Positions 7,353 through 15,707 are shown, counted from the stretch's first letter. The stretch: 21,349 nucleotides of DNA from RYN-133 sp963754285 (GCA_963754285.1 CAVWFN010000019.1:1-21349), one strand, 5' to 3'. A program made the numbers and translations. The notes: a model not told the origin generated them from the sequence alone.

Positions 7353-7366
7353 CGCGGAAGGCGAAC

Positions 7367-8734
7367 GTGGACATCGATTTTCGATCTCTGTCGTTGTGGT
7401 TCGACCAGCTGCCGCCGGTCGAACCACGCGACGATCTGTACGGCGACACGACCGCTGACGTCGCGATCGTCGGCGGCGGGCTGACCGGTCTGTGGACGGC
7501 GTACTACCTGCACGAGCTCGACCCGAGCCTGCGGATCGCTGTTGTCGAGGCGCGCGTCGCCGGCTTCGGCGCTTCGGGGCGCAACGGCGGGTGGTGTTCG
7601 GCGCTGTATCCGGTCGGCATCGACACGCTCGCTGCCGAAGCCGGACGAGACGCCGCGATCGCGCAGTACGTCGCGATGCGCGACTCCGTTCACGCGGTGG
7701 TCGGCGTCGCGACGCGAGAAGGCATCGACGCGGACATCGCCGTCGGCGGCACGGTCGTGCTCGCCCGCAGCGCTCCGCAGCTGCACCGCGCGAAGGACGA
7801 GGCCCGTGAAGCCGCCGAGTACGGCCTCGACCTCGAACTGCTCGACGCGGACGGGGCCAGGGCTCGGCTCAATGCCACCCATGTCGCCGGCGGCACGTAC
7901 ACACCGCACTGCGCGGCGGTTCAGCCGGCCAAACTCGTCCGCGGACTGGCCGAGGTCGTCGAGTCACGCGGCGTCACGATCTACGAGCAGTCGCGCGCCA
8001 AGGTCGTCGAGCCCGGCGCGGTGCGCACACGGCGCGGCACGGTGTACGCGGACACCGTCGTGCGCGCGACCGAGGGTTACACCCCGGCACTGGCCGGGCT
8101 GCGCCGCGCCATCGCGCCCGTCTACTCGCTGATCATCGCCACCGAGCCGCTGTCCGACGCGGTGTGGGACGAGATCGGCCTGCGCGAACGCGAGACCTTC
8201 AGCGACTACCGGCACTTGATCATTTACGGGCAGCGCAGCGCGGACGGGCGCATGGTCTTCGGCGGACGCGGGGCGCCGTACCACTTCCGCTCGCGCATCC
8301 GTCCCGACTTCGATCGCAACGACCGCGTGTTCACTGCGCTCGAGCACACCCTGCACGAGCTGTTCCCGGTGCTGCGCTCCGCGCGCATCACCCACCGCTG
8401 GGGCGGCCCGCTCGGCATCGCCCGCGACTGGCACGCCTCGGTCGGTCTCGACCGGACAACGCGGCTCGCGTGGGCCGGCGGCTATGTCGGTGACGGCGTG
8501 TCGACGACGAACCTCGCCGGCCGCACGCTGGCCGACCTGATCACCGGGCGCGACACCGACCTCACGACGTTGCCGTGGGTCGGCCATCGTTCCCCCGATT
8601 GGGAACCCGAGCCGCTGCGCTGGCTCGGCGCGAACGCCGCGCTGCAGGCGATGACCTGGGCCGACCACGCCGAGGGCCGACACGGCACCCCGTCCCGAAT
8701 GGCTGCGCTCGTCAACGGTGTAATAGGCCGGTGA
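7367..8734 (+). CDS. FAD-dependent DAO-family oxidoreductase (PuuB/OrdL-like)
   Basis: This is a 455-residue flavoprotein of the D-amino-acid-oxidase/γ-glutamylputrescine-oxidase type. The FAD-binding GGGLTG motif is at residues 36–41, preceded by the roughly 30-residue N-terminal stretch (LSLWFDQLPPVEPR) common to PuuB/OrdL-like proteins. GASGRNGGWC follows at about 65–75, and the C-terminal GGYVGDGVSTTNLAGR closes the FAD site. Members oxidise secondary or primary amines to imines with O2 or an acceptor; the substrate here is unknown. The start is GTG 7367, with GGAAGG five bases upstream; an in-frame GTG at 7325 lies inside the palindrome and is rejected. It is coupled to the next gene by GTGA. 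Proximity to ald suggests a role in amine or amino-acid catabolism, which is inference. Confidence 0.9.
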   Translation: MDIDFRSLSLWFDQLPPVEPRDDLYGDTTADVAIVGGGLTGLWTAYYLHELDPSLRIAVVEARVAGFGASGRNGGWCSALYPVGIDTLAAEAGRDAAIAQYVAMRDSVHAVVGVATREGIDADIAVGGTVVLARSAPQLHRAKDEAREAAEYGLDLELLDADGARARLNATHVAGGTYTPHCAAVQPAKLVRGLAEVVESRGVTIYEQSRAKVVEPGAVRTRRGTVYADTVVRATEGYTPALAGLRRAIAPVYSLIIATEPLSDAVWDEIGLRERETFSDYRHLIIYGQRSADGRMVFGGRGAPYHFRSRIRPDFDRNDRVFTALEHTLHELFPVLRSARITHRWGGPLGIARDWHASVGLDRTTRLAWAGGYVGDGVSTTNLAGRTLADLITGRDTDLTTLPWVGHRSPDWEPEPLRWLGANAALQAMTWADHAEGRHGTPSRMAALVNGVIGR

Positions 8735-9360
8735 CACGCACCGACATCACTCGGCTGCGCGAGAAGGCGAGCACCGAGCGCGCCGACCTCGACGCGCTGC
8801 TCGACAGCTGCATCCTCGGCCACTTCGGCCTGGTCGGGGGCGACGGTCACCCCGTGGTGATCCCGACCGCGATCGTGCGCGACGGCGACCGGGTGCTCGC
8901 CCACGGGTCGACCGGCTCGCACTGGATGCGCCGCCTCGCGGACGGTGCACCCACGTGTCTGACGGTCACGACGGTCGAGGGCGTGCTGGTCGCGCGGTCG
9001 GCCTTCGAGTCGTCTCTGCACTACCGCAGCGCGGTGCTGTTCGGCGCGTGCACCGTCGCGACCGACGCCGAGGCCGCGCTCGACCTGATCACCGAGCGCC
9101 TCATCCCCGGCCGTTCGGCCGAGATCCGGCGTCCGCGCAAGTCGGAACTCGCGGCGACGCTGGTGCTGGAACTGCCGATCAGCGAGTGGTCACTGAAGAT
9201 CTCGGCCGGGTGGCCCGACGATCCCGACGACGACGTCGCCGGCGACTCGTGGGCGGGCGTCGTGCCGCAGCATTCGGTGTACGACGCGCCGCGCGAGGCA
9301 CCCGACCTGCGCGCAGGAATCGGCGTCCCGCCGTCGGTCCGCGCGCTCGTCAGCGAGTAG
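8731..9360 (+). CDS. Pyridoxamine 5'-phosphate oxidase-like FMN-binding protein
   Basis: This 209-residue protein looks like the flavin-binding split-barrel family related to pyridoxamine phosphate oxidase and NimA-type nitroimidazole reductases. The supporting stretch is FGLVGGDGHPVVIPTAIVRDG (residues about 32–52), then the phosphate-binding-like HGSTGSHWMRRLADG at about 58–72. The C-terminal part has EWSLKISAGWPDD, also seen in this group. True PNPOx activity is not implied; FMN or F420 binding is the usual finding in actinobacterial relatives. GTG 8731 overlaps the upstream TGA in a GTGA arrangement, so it is almost certainly translated with the FAD oxidoreductase. Its 3' end overlaps the convergent tetR gene by 11 bp. 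Confidence 0.87.
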   Translation: MTRTDITRLREKASTERADLDALLDSCILGHFGLVGGDGHPVVIPTAIVRDGDRVLAHGSTGSHWMRRLADGAPTCLTVTTVEGVLVARSAFESSLHYRSAVLFGACTVATDAEAALDLITERLIPGRSAEIRRPRKSELAATLVLELPISEWSLKISAGWPDDPDDDVAGDSWAGVVPQHSVYDAPREAPDLRAGIGVPPSVRALVSE

Positions 9361-9943
9361 CGGGCGCGCCGTAGCGCAGGCCGTCGACGAGCAGGTCGAC
9401 CAGGCGTCCGCTGCGCTCCGACCAGCCGGGCGTGTCGGTGGCCATGCAGATCCCGCTCATCGCCCGCAGCAGGTCGTCGCAGTCGACATCGGAGCGGATC
9501 TGGCCGGACGCGACGGCCGCATCGACGAGCGAGCCGAGGGCGTCCTTGATCCGCTTGTGGCTGTAACTGAACAAGTCGTTGTCAGGACCCAGCGCCGATT
9601 TGAGCGCCATCGCCATGCCGCGCTTGCGCGCGACGTAGCCGGCGAAACGCCGCATCCAGGCCGAGAGGGCCTCGACGGCGTCCATACGCACGAGCAGCTC
9701 GGCGGCGTTGTCGCACAGTGACTCGACCTCGCGGCGGTAGACCGCTTCGTTGAGCGCATCGCGGTTCGGGAAGTGGCGATACAGCGTGCCGATACCGACC
9801 CCGGCGCGACGGGCGATCTCTTCCAGCGAAGACTCGACGCCGCGTTCGGCGTAGACCTCGGTGGCCGCTGCCAGCAAGGCCTCGCGGTTTCGGGCCGCGT
9901 CCTTGCGCGGGGCGCGCGCGGGGGCGTCGGTGTCCGTGCTCAC
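9350..9943 (-). CDS. TetR-family transcriptional repressor
   Basis: The 197-residue protein has a TetR DNA-binding domain: a helix from about residue 17 (ARNREALLAAATEVYAERG) and the helix-turn-helix SLEEIARRAGVGIGTLYRHF at 39–58. The C-terminal part is all-helical and resembles SbtR-like ligand-binding domains. The start is GTG 9943, with a GGGAAGG ribosome-binding sequence at 9953–9959; GTG 9952 would leave no spacer, and the long open frame further upstream is antisense to the exporter. It is divergent from a DHA2 exporter with two matching 15-bp dyads between them, the classic layout of a repressor controlling its own efflux pump. The inducer is unknown. Confidence 0.93.
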   Translation of the reverse strand: MSTDTDAPARAPRKDAARNREALLAAATEVYAERGVESSLEEIARRAGVGIGTLYRHFPNRDALNEAVYRREVESLCDNAAELLVRMDAVEALSAWMRRFAGYVARKRGMAMALKSALGPDNDLFSYSHKRIKDALGSLVDAAVASGQIRSDVDCDDLLRAMSGICMATDTPGWSERSGRLVDLLVDGLRYGAPATR

Positions 9944-9980
9944 CGGCGTCACCCTTCCCGGAACTGATTGCGAAATCGAC

Positions 9981-10010
9981 TTGCGAAACCGGAGGCTGCC
10001 TCCGTATTGT
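9981..10010 (+). promoter_or_regulatory. Candidate promoter of the DHA2 exporter
   Basis: TTGCGA (9981–9986) and TATTGT (10005–10010) are 18 bp apart and read toward the exporter. The first operator-like dyad (9990–10004) fills the spacer, so repressor binding would block RNA polymerase. The match to σ70-type hexamers is fair, not strong. Confidence 0.35.
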
Positions 10011-10032
10011 TCGTTACCGGAGGATCCTTCCG
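9990..10032. promoter_or_regulatory. Two matching TetR-type operator dyads
   Basis: Site 1, CGGAGGCTGCCTCCG (9990–10004), is a perfect dyad with 7-bp arms around one base. Site 2, CGGAGGATCCTTCCG (10018–10032), matches it at 12 of 15 positions and is an imperfect dyad. The sites start 28 bp apart, and both are preceded by AC. They lie in the space between the divergent tetR and exporter genes, where they are best explained as the repressor's operator pair. Confidence 0.65.
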
Positions 10033-10069
10033 TTTCACCGATGCTACTACTCCGATCGAGGTTTTGCTC

Positions 10070-11581
10070 GTGTCTGTGCAAGCTCCGTCCCGAGTGGCGA
10101 ACCGCGCCACCCACCAGCTGGGACGGCGGACCGGGGCGCGAAACGCCGCCGGACTCGTCTTGGCCCTCATCCTCACCAGCCAGTTGATGGTCGTGCTCGA
10201 CGCGACCATCGTGAACATCGCGCTGCACGACATCCGCGCCGCGCTCGGCTTCTCCGACGCCGGGCTCTCGTGGGTCGTCAACGCCTACACCCTGACCTTC
10301 GGCGGCCTGCTGCTGCTCGGCGCCCGCGCCGGCGACATCCTCGGCCGCCGCCGCGTGTTCCTGGTCGGCATCGGCCTGTTCACGCTCGCGTCGCTCGTGG
10401 GCGGGTTCGCCCAGAACCCGGCGGAACTGCTCATCGCCCGTGCCGTGCAGGGGGTCGGCGGCGCGCTCGCCTCGCCGTCCGCGCTCGCCCTGCTCATGAC
10501 GATGTTCGCGCAGGGCCGCGAGCGCACCCGGGCCATCGGTCTCTACACCGCGGTCTCGATCGGCGGCGCTGCCGTCGGGCTGATTGCCGGCGGCATGCTG
10601 ACCGAGTGGGCGTCGTGGCGCTGGGTGCTGTTCGTGAACGTCCCGATCGGCATCGCGCTGCTGACCCTCGGCCGCACCGTGTTGCCGGAGACCGAGCGCA
10701 ACCACGGCCGCTTCGACCTGGCCGGCGCGCTCACCTCGACGATCGGCATGACCGCGCTCGTCTACGGGTTCGTCCATGCCGCCTCCGACGGCTGGACGGA
10801 TGTCGCCACGATCGCGTCCTTCGCAGGGGGCCTGATCCTGCTTGCCGCCTTCGTGGTGATCGAGATGAGGGCGGAATCGCCGATCACGCCGCTGCGCCTG
10901 TTCGCCAGCCGCAACCGCACGAGTGCCTACATCGCTCGGTTGCTGCTCGTGGCCGGAATGATGGGCATGTTCTTCTTCTTGACCCAGTTCCTGCGGGGCG
11001 TGCTCGGCTACAGCGACCTGCGGACCGGCTTCGCGTTCCTGCCGTTGACGGCGTTGGTGTTCACCAGCTCGCAGCTGTCGGCGCGCTTCCTCGTCGACCG
11101 CTTCGGCGACCAGCGCGTCATGATCACCGGGATCACCTTCTCGACCCTCGGCATGCTGCTGCTCACGCAGATGTCCGAATCGAGCAGCTATCTCGATCTG
11201 GCCGGCGCGCTGGTGGTCTTCGGCCTGGGCAACGGGCTCGCGTTCGTGCCGCTCACCACGGCTGCACTGGACGGTGTCGAGCCGCAGGACGCCGGTGCCG
11301 CCTCCGGCCTGGTGAACGTCATGCAGCAGGTCGGGGGTTCGCTCGGCCTCGCCGTACTCGTCACCGTCTTCGGGACCGCGAGCCAGAACGCCGAACAGCA
11401 TCTCGACCCGAGCCTGTCGCGGGCAGCAGCTGCCCGCCACGTGTTCGTCACAGCCGCGGACGCATCGTTCTGGACGGCGACCGCGTTCCTGGCTGCCACG
11501 TGGCTGCTGGTCACGTTCTCCATCCGGACGCGCAAGCCGGAGATCGTGGCGGACCTCGAACTCGAGCCCGCCCCGGCCTGA
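10070..11581 (+). CDS. MFS transporter, DHA2 (EmrB/QacA-type) drug exporter
   Basis: The 503-residue integral membrane protein has the pattern of a 14-helix proton-driven drug exporter. LDATIVNIAL (residues about 43–52, motif D1 in helix 1) and the cytoplasmic-loop motif A GARAGDILGRRR (84–95) mark the DHA2 family, and WASWRWVLFVNVPIG near 180–195 is also typical. Substrates cannot be told from sequence. GTG 10070 is chosen because GAGG lies eight bases upstream; the frame is open further up to 9968, but a start there would put both operator dyads inside the coding region. Expression is probably repressed by the divergent TetR protein. The stop is one base from that of the convergent peptidase gene. 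Confidence 0.93.
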   Translation: MSVQAPSRVANRATHQLGRRTGARNAAGLVLALILTSQLMVVLDATIVNIALHDIRAALGFSDAGLSWVVNAYTLTFGGLLLLGARAGDILGRRRVFLVGIGLFTLASLVGGFAQNPAELLIARAVQGVGGALASPSALALLMTMFAQGRERTRAIGLYTAVSIGGAAVGLIAGGMLTEWASWRWVLFVNVPIGIALLTLGRTVLPETERNHGRFDLAGALTSTIGMTALVYGFVHAASDGWTDVATIASFAGGLILLAAFVVIEMRAESPITPLRLFASRNRTSAYIARLLLVAGMMGMFFFLTQFLRGVLGYSDLRTGFAFLPLTALVFTSSQLSARFLVDRFGDQRVMITGITFSTLGMLLLTQMSESSSYLDLAGALVVFGLGNGLAFVPLTTAALDGVEPQDAGAASGLVNVMQQVGGSLGLAVLVTVFGTASQNAEQHLDPSLSRAAAARHVFVTAADASFWTATAFLAATWLLVTFSIRTRKPEIVADLELEPAPA

Positions 11582-11582
11582 G

Positions 11583-12707
11583 TCAGAGCAGCGGCGACGG
11601 CGTCCACTTCTGCCCGAGCACGTGCTGCGCGCAGAAGCCGAGCACCGCGTCGTACCAGATCTCCACGTTGGCCGGCGAGAGCACCCAGTGGTTCTCGCCG
11701 GTCAACTGCAGGAACCGGTGCGGCAGGTCGTCGGGGTCGCCGTCCCAACCGCTGACCAGGTCCCACCACAACCGCAGCGCCTCGCTGATCGGCACGCGGT
11801 AGTCACGGTTGCCGTGGATGATCAGCATCGGGGTGTCGCCGACGAGGCCGTAGTGCGGCGAGTTGGCGCGATACCACTCGGGATGCTCGGCCGGTTCGCC
11901 GAAGATGCCGTTCTTGAACATCGCCATGTCGGTGGTCTTGTGTTGTTGGTCGAGCGCGTACAGCCCGGCATGCGTGACGATCGCGCCGAAGCGTTCGGCT
12001 GCGTGGCCGGCAACCCAGTTGGTCATGTAGCCACCGAAAGACGCCCCGAGGCAGGCCACGCGCGACCCGTCGACGTCGGGCAGATCGAGCACTGAATCGA
12101 GAACGGCCGTGCAGTCGGCGAACACCTCGTCCGCCTTGTAGGGCCAGGCGCGGTCGAGCCAGCGCTGGCCGTAGCCGGTCGACAGCGCCGGGTCGGGCAT
12201 CACGACCGCCCAGCCCCGCGCGACCGCGAGCCACGGGTTCCACCGCCAGCTCCATGCATTGAACGAGGTCATCGGTCCGCCGTGGATCCACAGCATCACC
12301 GGCGCCGGCTCGTCGGAGGTCGGTGGCAGGCACAACCAGCCGTGCACCGACTCGTCGTCGTCCGTCGCGGCGCTGAGTTCGATCAGATCGCCGGGGAGAT
12401 CGGGGATCGTTCCCGGCGCCGACAGCACGGACGGCGACTGGTCCTCCAGTCTTGTGTCGATCACAACCGGACGCGGCGGCGAATCGATCGCCGAACGCAG
12501 CGCGTAGATCGTCGCGCCGTCGGGGCTCACACACAGACTCGAGTAGGACGCATCGGCCACGAGGCGTCGCTGGACGTATCCGGTAGCCGGGTCGACCGCG
12601 ACCACAGCGCCGCGGCCGTGCAGGTCGCCGGCCACATAGAGGGTGTCGCCGCTCGGGGACCACACCCACTCGGTGGCATACAGATCGCCGAGATCGGCTG
12701 CCAACAC
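11583..12707 (-). CDS. S9 prolyl-oligopeptidase-type peptidase, C-terminal catalytic fragment
   Basis: This 374-residue reading frame holds the end of a β-propeller and a complete α/β-hydrolase domain of an S9 (prolyl oligopeptidase/acylaminoacyl peptidase) enzyme. The catalytic residues are visible: Ser223 in GASFGGYM, Asp302 in HGNRDYRVP and His340 in GENHWV; the oxyanion-region HGGP is at 142–145. The first residues (LAADLGDLYATEWVWSPSG) are clearly mid-propeller, so this is not a natural N-terminus. GTG 12707 lies one base after the stop of the N-terminal fragment, so re-initiation is conceivable. In the current sequence the gene is split by a frameshift. There is no signal peptide. The 3' end faces the exporter gene with a 1-bp gap. 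Confidence 0.85.
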   Translation of the reverse strand: MLAADLGDLYATEWVWSPSGDTLYVAGDLHGRGAVVAVDPATGYVQRRLVADASYSSLCVSPDGATIYALRSAIDSPPRPVVIDTRLEDQSPSVLSAPGTIPDLPGDLIELSAATDDDESVHGWLCLPPTSDEPAPVMLWIHGGPMTSFNAWSWRWNPWLAVARGWAVVMPDPALSTGYGQRWLDRAWPYKADEVFADCTAVLDSVLDLPDVDGSRVACLGASFGGYMTNWVAGHAAERFGAIVTHAGLYALDQQHKTTDMAMFKNGIFGEPAEHPEWYRANSPHYGLVGDTPMLIIHGNRDYRVPISEALRLWWDLVSGWDGDPDDLPHRFLQLTGENHWVLSPANVEIWYDAVLGFCAQHVLGQKWTPSPLL

Positions 12708-12720
12708 ATCACGGTCCGCG
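12705..12720 (-). other. Frameshift junction splitting the S9 peptidase
   Basis: On the minus strand the sequence reads CGCGGACCGTGATGTG. The upstream frame gives Ser-Arg-Gly-Pro-stop. Leaving out one G of the GG pair gives Ser-Arg-Asp-Arg-Asp-Val-Leu-Ala-Ala-Asp and enters the downstream frame smoothly. One extra base is therefore the simplest explanation. It could be a true mutation, an assembly error, or less likely a programmed shift; there is no long homopolymer or slippery heptamer. Confidence 0.75.
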
Positions 12721-13581
12721 GCTCGCGAACACCAGTTCCTCGTGCCAAGGCCGGTCGAAGCGGGCTTCGACGTAGCGCTGCGCCGCCACGGTCGAACCGT
12801 CCGGGCTGATCTTCGGGCCCGAGTAGTCGGTGTCGTCGTCCGAGGCCAGCAGGACGCGCCGGTCGCCGGACGCGACGTCGATCAGCACGATCGATCCCGG
12901 CGCGCGGCCGCCCGGTGCGCGGGTCATCCAGGTGGTTGCGACGCGCGTGCCGTCGGCACTGATCGAGAACGACGCCTCGGTGAGTTCGATCGCGGCGTCG
13001 GGCGCGAGGTCACGCAGCTCGGTCGCGCCCGGGTCGAGAACGAGCAGTCGGGACGACTCGACGTCGAGCTCGTGATCCCAATAGCGAATCGGCATCGCGC
13101 TGTGCAGGATCGCCGAGATGTTGCGGTCCTTGCGGACGGTGCGTCGCGCGGCGTCGTCGGCATCGCTCGACCATGTCAACCGGCTCCCGCCGAGGACGAG
13201 GTGGCCCGACCCGGACGCGACGACCGCGCCGGACAGACCGCCGGGACGGCGCAGCAGCAACTCGGGTTCACCGGCCGCGGGCAACGCCCAGACCGCCGCG
13301 TCGTCGGCAGCCCCGTCGGTGTCCGGGCGCGCACGCGATGACGTGAACGCCAGTCGACCGTCCGCCAGGAACGCCGCGCCGGTCTCCCCCTGCTGCGAGT
13401 GGGTCAGCCGGTGCGCTGCTTCGCCGGTCAGATCCAGCTCCCACAAGGCGCTGATGTAGCGCGCATTCTTCGCATCGGGATGCTGCACCGTAGCGACCAG
13501 CCGTCGCCCGTCCCCGCTCAGCGTCAGCGCCGTCAGCCGGGGTAACGCCGCGAACTCACCAAGATCATCGAAGGCACTCAC
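12709..13581 (-). CDS. S9 prolyl-oligopeptidase-type peptidase, N-terminal β-propeller fragment
   Basis: The 290-residue frame contains repeated propeller-blade motifs such as ALTLSGDGRRLVATV, FSISADGTRVATTW and KISPDGSTVAAQRY, typical of the gating propeller of S9 peptidases. It lacks any catalytic residues and ends abruptly at a TGA (12709–12711), after which the same protein continues in the next frame. Fragments together give about 665 residues, the usual size for this group. GTG 13581 overlaps the stop of the upstream FUSC gene in a GTGA arrangement, so the two are coupled. Cytoplasmic, substrate unknown. If the frameshift is real, this fragment alone would be inactive. Confidence 0.83.
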   Translation of the reverse strand: MSAFDDLGEFAALPRLTALTLSGDGRRLVATVQHPDAKNARYISALWELDLTGEAAHRLTHSQQGETGAAFLADGRLAFTSSRARPDTDGAADDAAVWALPAAGEPELLLRRPGGLSGAVVASGSGHLVLGGSRLTWSSDADDAARRTVRKDRNISAILHSAMPIRYWDHELDVESSRLLVLDPGATELRDLAPDAAIELTEASFSISADGTRVATTWMTRAPGGRAPGSIVLIDVASGDRRVLLASDDDTDYSGPKISPDGSTVAAQRYVEARFDRPWHEELVFASRGP

Positions 13582-15695
13582 GGCGCGACCGTACTACCAG
13601 CGTGGTGCGAGTTCGCGGTGAGTGTGCGACGCAGGCCGGCGGCCAGTGTGTCGATTGCGTTGGCGAGCCGGTCGGTGGCGTCGGCGAGCGCGGCAACCGT
13701 TTCGGGAGCGGCGTCCTGACCTGCTCGGAGCTCGAGAAACACCTGTTCCTGCAATGCACGCAATCGAGGAATCGCACGCGGCGGCGCCCCTTCGCGCACC
13801 GCCCGTTCGCACTCGGCCAACGCTTGCGAGCACGCGCGCAGGAACTCGTGCAGTCGCGGTGTCTCGTGCGCGGACGACCGCAGCGTGTCCATGGTCATCA
13901 ACGCGTGTACGACACGATGCGAGTTGGCCAGCACGCCCTCGGCGAGGTCGACTTCGGTGCGTGCGACGACCGGTTCCGCGCGAGCCCGGTCGAGTGAGAC
14001 GAGCGCGTTCGTCCGGGCCAATCGGGAGCCTGCGCGAGCGCGTTGCCGATCCGACGGTGCTGCTTGCGGATCGGCCAGAGCGTCCAGGTACGTGCGGTAG
14101 GCGGCGACGAGATCGGCGAGACGTGATGAGACGCGGTCGCGCTCCCAGACCGGCAACAGCAGGGACGCCGACAGTGCCAGGGCTCCGCCGACAAGTGTCG
14201 CCGTCGATCGGTCGACGAGAGTCTGCACGGGCGCGACACCGTTGAGCGCGAGCAGCACGACGACCAGCGCGCTCAGTGACACGGCGGTCAGACCGACGTT
14301 GCCGGGCCCGGCCAGCCGCACGCCGAAATACGCGAGCGCGACCAGCGCGATCAGGTACCACGTCCCGCCCGGAATCCAGTGCAGCAGTTCGGTCGCGACG
14401 ACCAGCCCGATCACAGTGCCGAGCACGCGCAACACGGCCCGTTGGAACGTCGAGGCGAAGTCGGGACGGAGCACGACGAGCACCGTCAGCGACACCCAGT
14501 ACCCGTGCGCGAAGCCGGCGAGCCGCACGACCAGGTCGGAGCCCGCGACCATCACCGCAGTGCGCACCGCGTGACGCCAGACCGCCGAGTCGGGAGTGAG
14601 GTTGGCGCGCAACGCCGCGATCGGGTCGCGCAGTCGCGGCGCGCCGCGCACGTCCGACGGTTCCGGTCGGCGTCCCTCCCCTGCGCCCGTCGCCGTCGAC
14701 TCGACGACGGCGCGCAACTGCCCGGCGAGCGCGCGCAACCGGGCCGCGGCGGCTCGCCGGGTCAGATCGTCGGCGGCGTCAAGGCGGGCGAGGGCACGAT
14801 TGATCGCCTGGCGGGTCGGTTCCAACCGTTGATCGGCCACCGGCCGTCCCGCCGCGAGCGCCGTCGCAACCTCGGCAAGCACGTCACCGCCGCTGCCGAG
14901 CGCAGCGCGGACGAGCCCGGCGTCGACGCTCGCGCCGGCGCCGGCCAGTCGCTCGACGAGCGCGGTGGTCGCGGCGACCTCGCGCCTGATCCGTTCGGCC
15001 TCGTCGAGCAGCACGCGATACGCCTCGACGCTCGGCCCGTGGTCGTGGCCCAACCCGTACAGCGTGTCGCGCACCGTTCCCACGGTCGCGGTGGCGGCGG
15101 GCGCGGCGCCGGTACCCGCCGGGCGGTGGGCTTCGGCCGCGAGATCGTTGTACAGCCCGGCCAGCGCGGTTCGCTCGGGCGCGTGCCGGCCGAGCGGCCA
15201 AGCGGCAACCGCGAGCAGCGCCTGTCCCGCGCCGCCGGCGAGCACGAGCAACCCGACGTGCAGCGCCGCGCCGGGAGGCTCGGGCAGGTGGCCGAGGATG
15301 AGCGCTGCGCCGGTCGCCGCCACCCCGACCTGGGTGGCGCTCGGGCCGCCGGTCACGAGCAGCCCGGCGCCGAACGCGAGGACGAGTAGCAGCACCACCG
15401 ACGCCGCATCGCTGCGCGAGCACAGCACCGCCAGCCCGCTCGTCACAGCGGCCGCGAACGCCGTGCCGGCCATCCGCAACGCGCGCAGGCGGTAGGGCCC
15501 GGGCCGGTCGGCAAGGCCGGTCTGCAACGCTCCGATCGTCGACGGGAGCCCGGCCGATACCGCGCCGGTCGCGGCCGCGATGACCAACGGCGCGGCGATG
15601 CCGATCGCATTGCGCAGCGCGACGAGCGGATCGGACTGGCTGCGATCCAGCCGCAAGGCACCACGCAGCAGCGAACCGAGATCGCGCAGCGCCAT
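13578..15695 (-). CDS. FUSC-family integral membrane protein (aromatic-acid-exporter-like)
   Basis: The 705-residue protein shows the two-bundle layout of fusaric-acid-resistance-like (FUSC/YccS) proteins. A first hydrophobic block lies at about residues 28–180, a helical cytoplasmic section at about 190–350, a second block at about 370–510 beginning AVMVAGSDLVVRLAGFAHGYWVS in two parts around HGYW, and a helical C-terminal domain follows. Family members are thought to export aromatic acids or other organic anions; substrate unknown here. ATG 15695 is the first start after the rlmN stop, which is in the same frame; no Shine–Dalgarno is visible (the leader reads CCACCTCCGGCG), so an internal start is possible. 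It is coupled by GTGA to the S9 peptidase. Confidence 0.85.
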   Translation of the reverse strand: MALRDLGSLLRGALRLDRSQSDPLVALRNAIGIAAPLVIAAATGAVSAGLPSTIGALQTGLADRPGPYRLRALRMAGTAFAAAVTSGLAVLCSRSDAASVVLLLVLAFGAGLLVTGGPSATQVGVAATGAALILGHLPEPPGAALHVGLLVLAGGAGQALLAVAAWPLGRHAPERTALAGLYNDLAAEAHRPAGTGAAPAATATVGTVRDTLYGLGHDHGPSVEAYRVLLDEAERIRREVAATTALVERLAGAGASVDAGLVRAALGSGGDVLAEVATALAAGRPVADQRLEPTRQAINRALARLDAADDLTRRAAAARLRALAGQLRAVVESTATGAGEGRRPEPSDVRGAPRLRDPIAALRANLTPDSAVWRHAVRTAVMVAGSDLVVRLAGFAHGYWVSLTVLVVLRPDFASTFQRAVLRVLGTVIGLVVATELLHWIPGGTWYLIALVALAYFGVRLAGPGNVGLTAVSLSALVVVLLALNGVAPVQTLVDRSTATLVGGALALSASLLLPVWERDRVSSRLADLVAAYRTYLDALADPQAAPSDRQRARAGSRLARTNALVSLDRARAEPVVARTEVDLAEGVLANSHRVVHALMTMDTLRSSAHETPRLHEFLRACSQALAECERAVREGAPPRAIPRLRALQEQVFLELRAGQDAAPETVAALADATDRLANAIDTLAAGLRRTLTANSHHAGSTVAP

Positions 15696-15707
15696 CGCCG
15701 GAGGTGG

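Noticed and set aside
9182..9194. GCGAGTGGTCACT, identical to 13 bases of the second palindromic element
   Set aside because: It lies inside the PNPOx-like coding region, encodes the expected Glu-Trp-Ser-Leu stretch and has no inverted partner nearby, so it is probably chance.
9944..11440. Long open minus-strand frame continuing upstream of tetR across the exporter gene
   Set aside because: Its translation is low-complexity Glu/Arg/Gln/His-rich sequence typical of antisense frames in high-GC genes, and the exporter on the other strand has clear family motifs.
14379..15389. 336-residue plus-strand open frame inside the FUSC gene
   Set aside because: Its composition (Arg, Gly, Gln, His-rich) is that of a shadow frame, while the opposite strand encodes a recognisable membrane protein.
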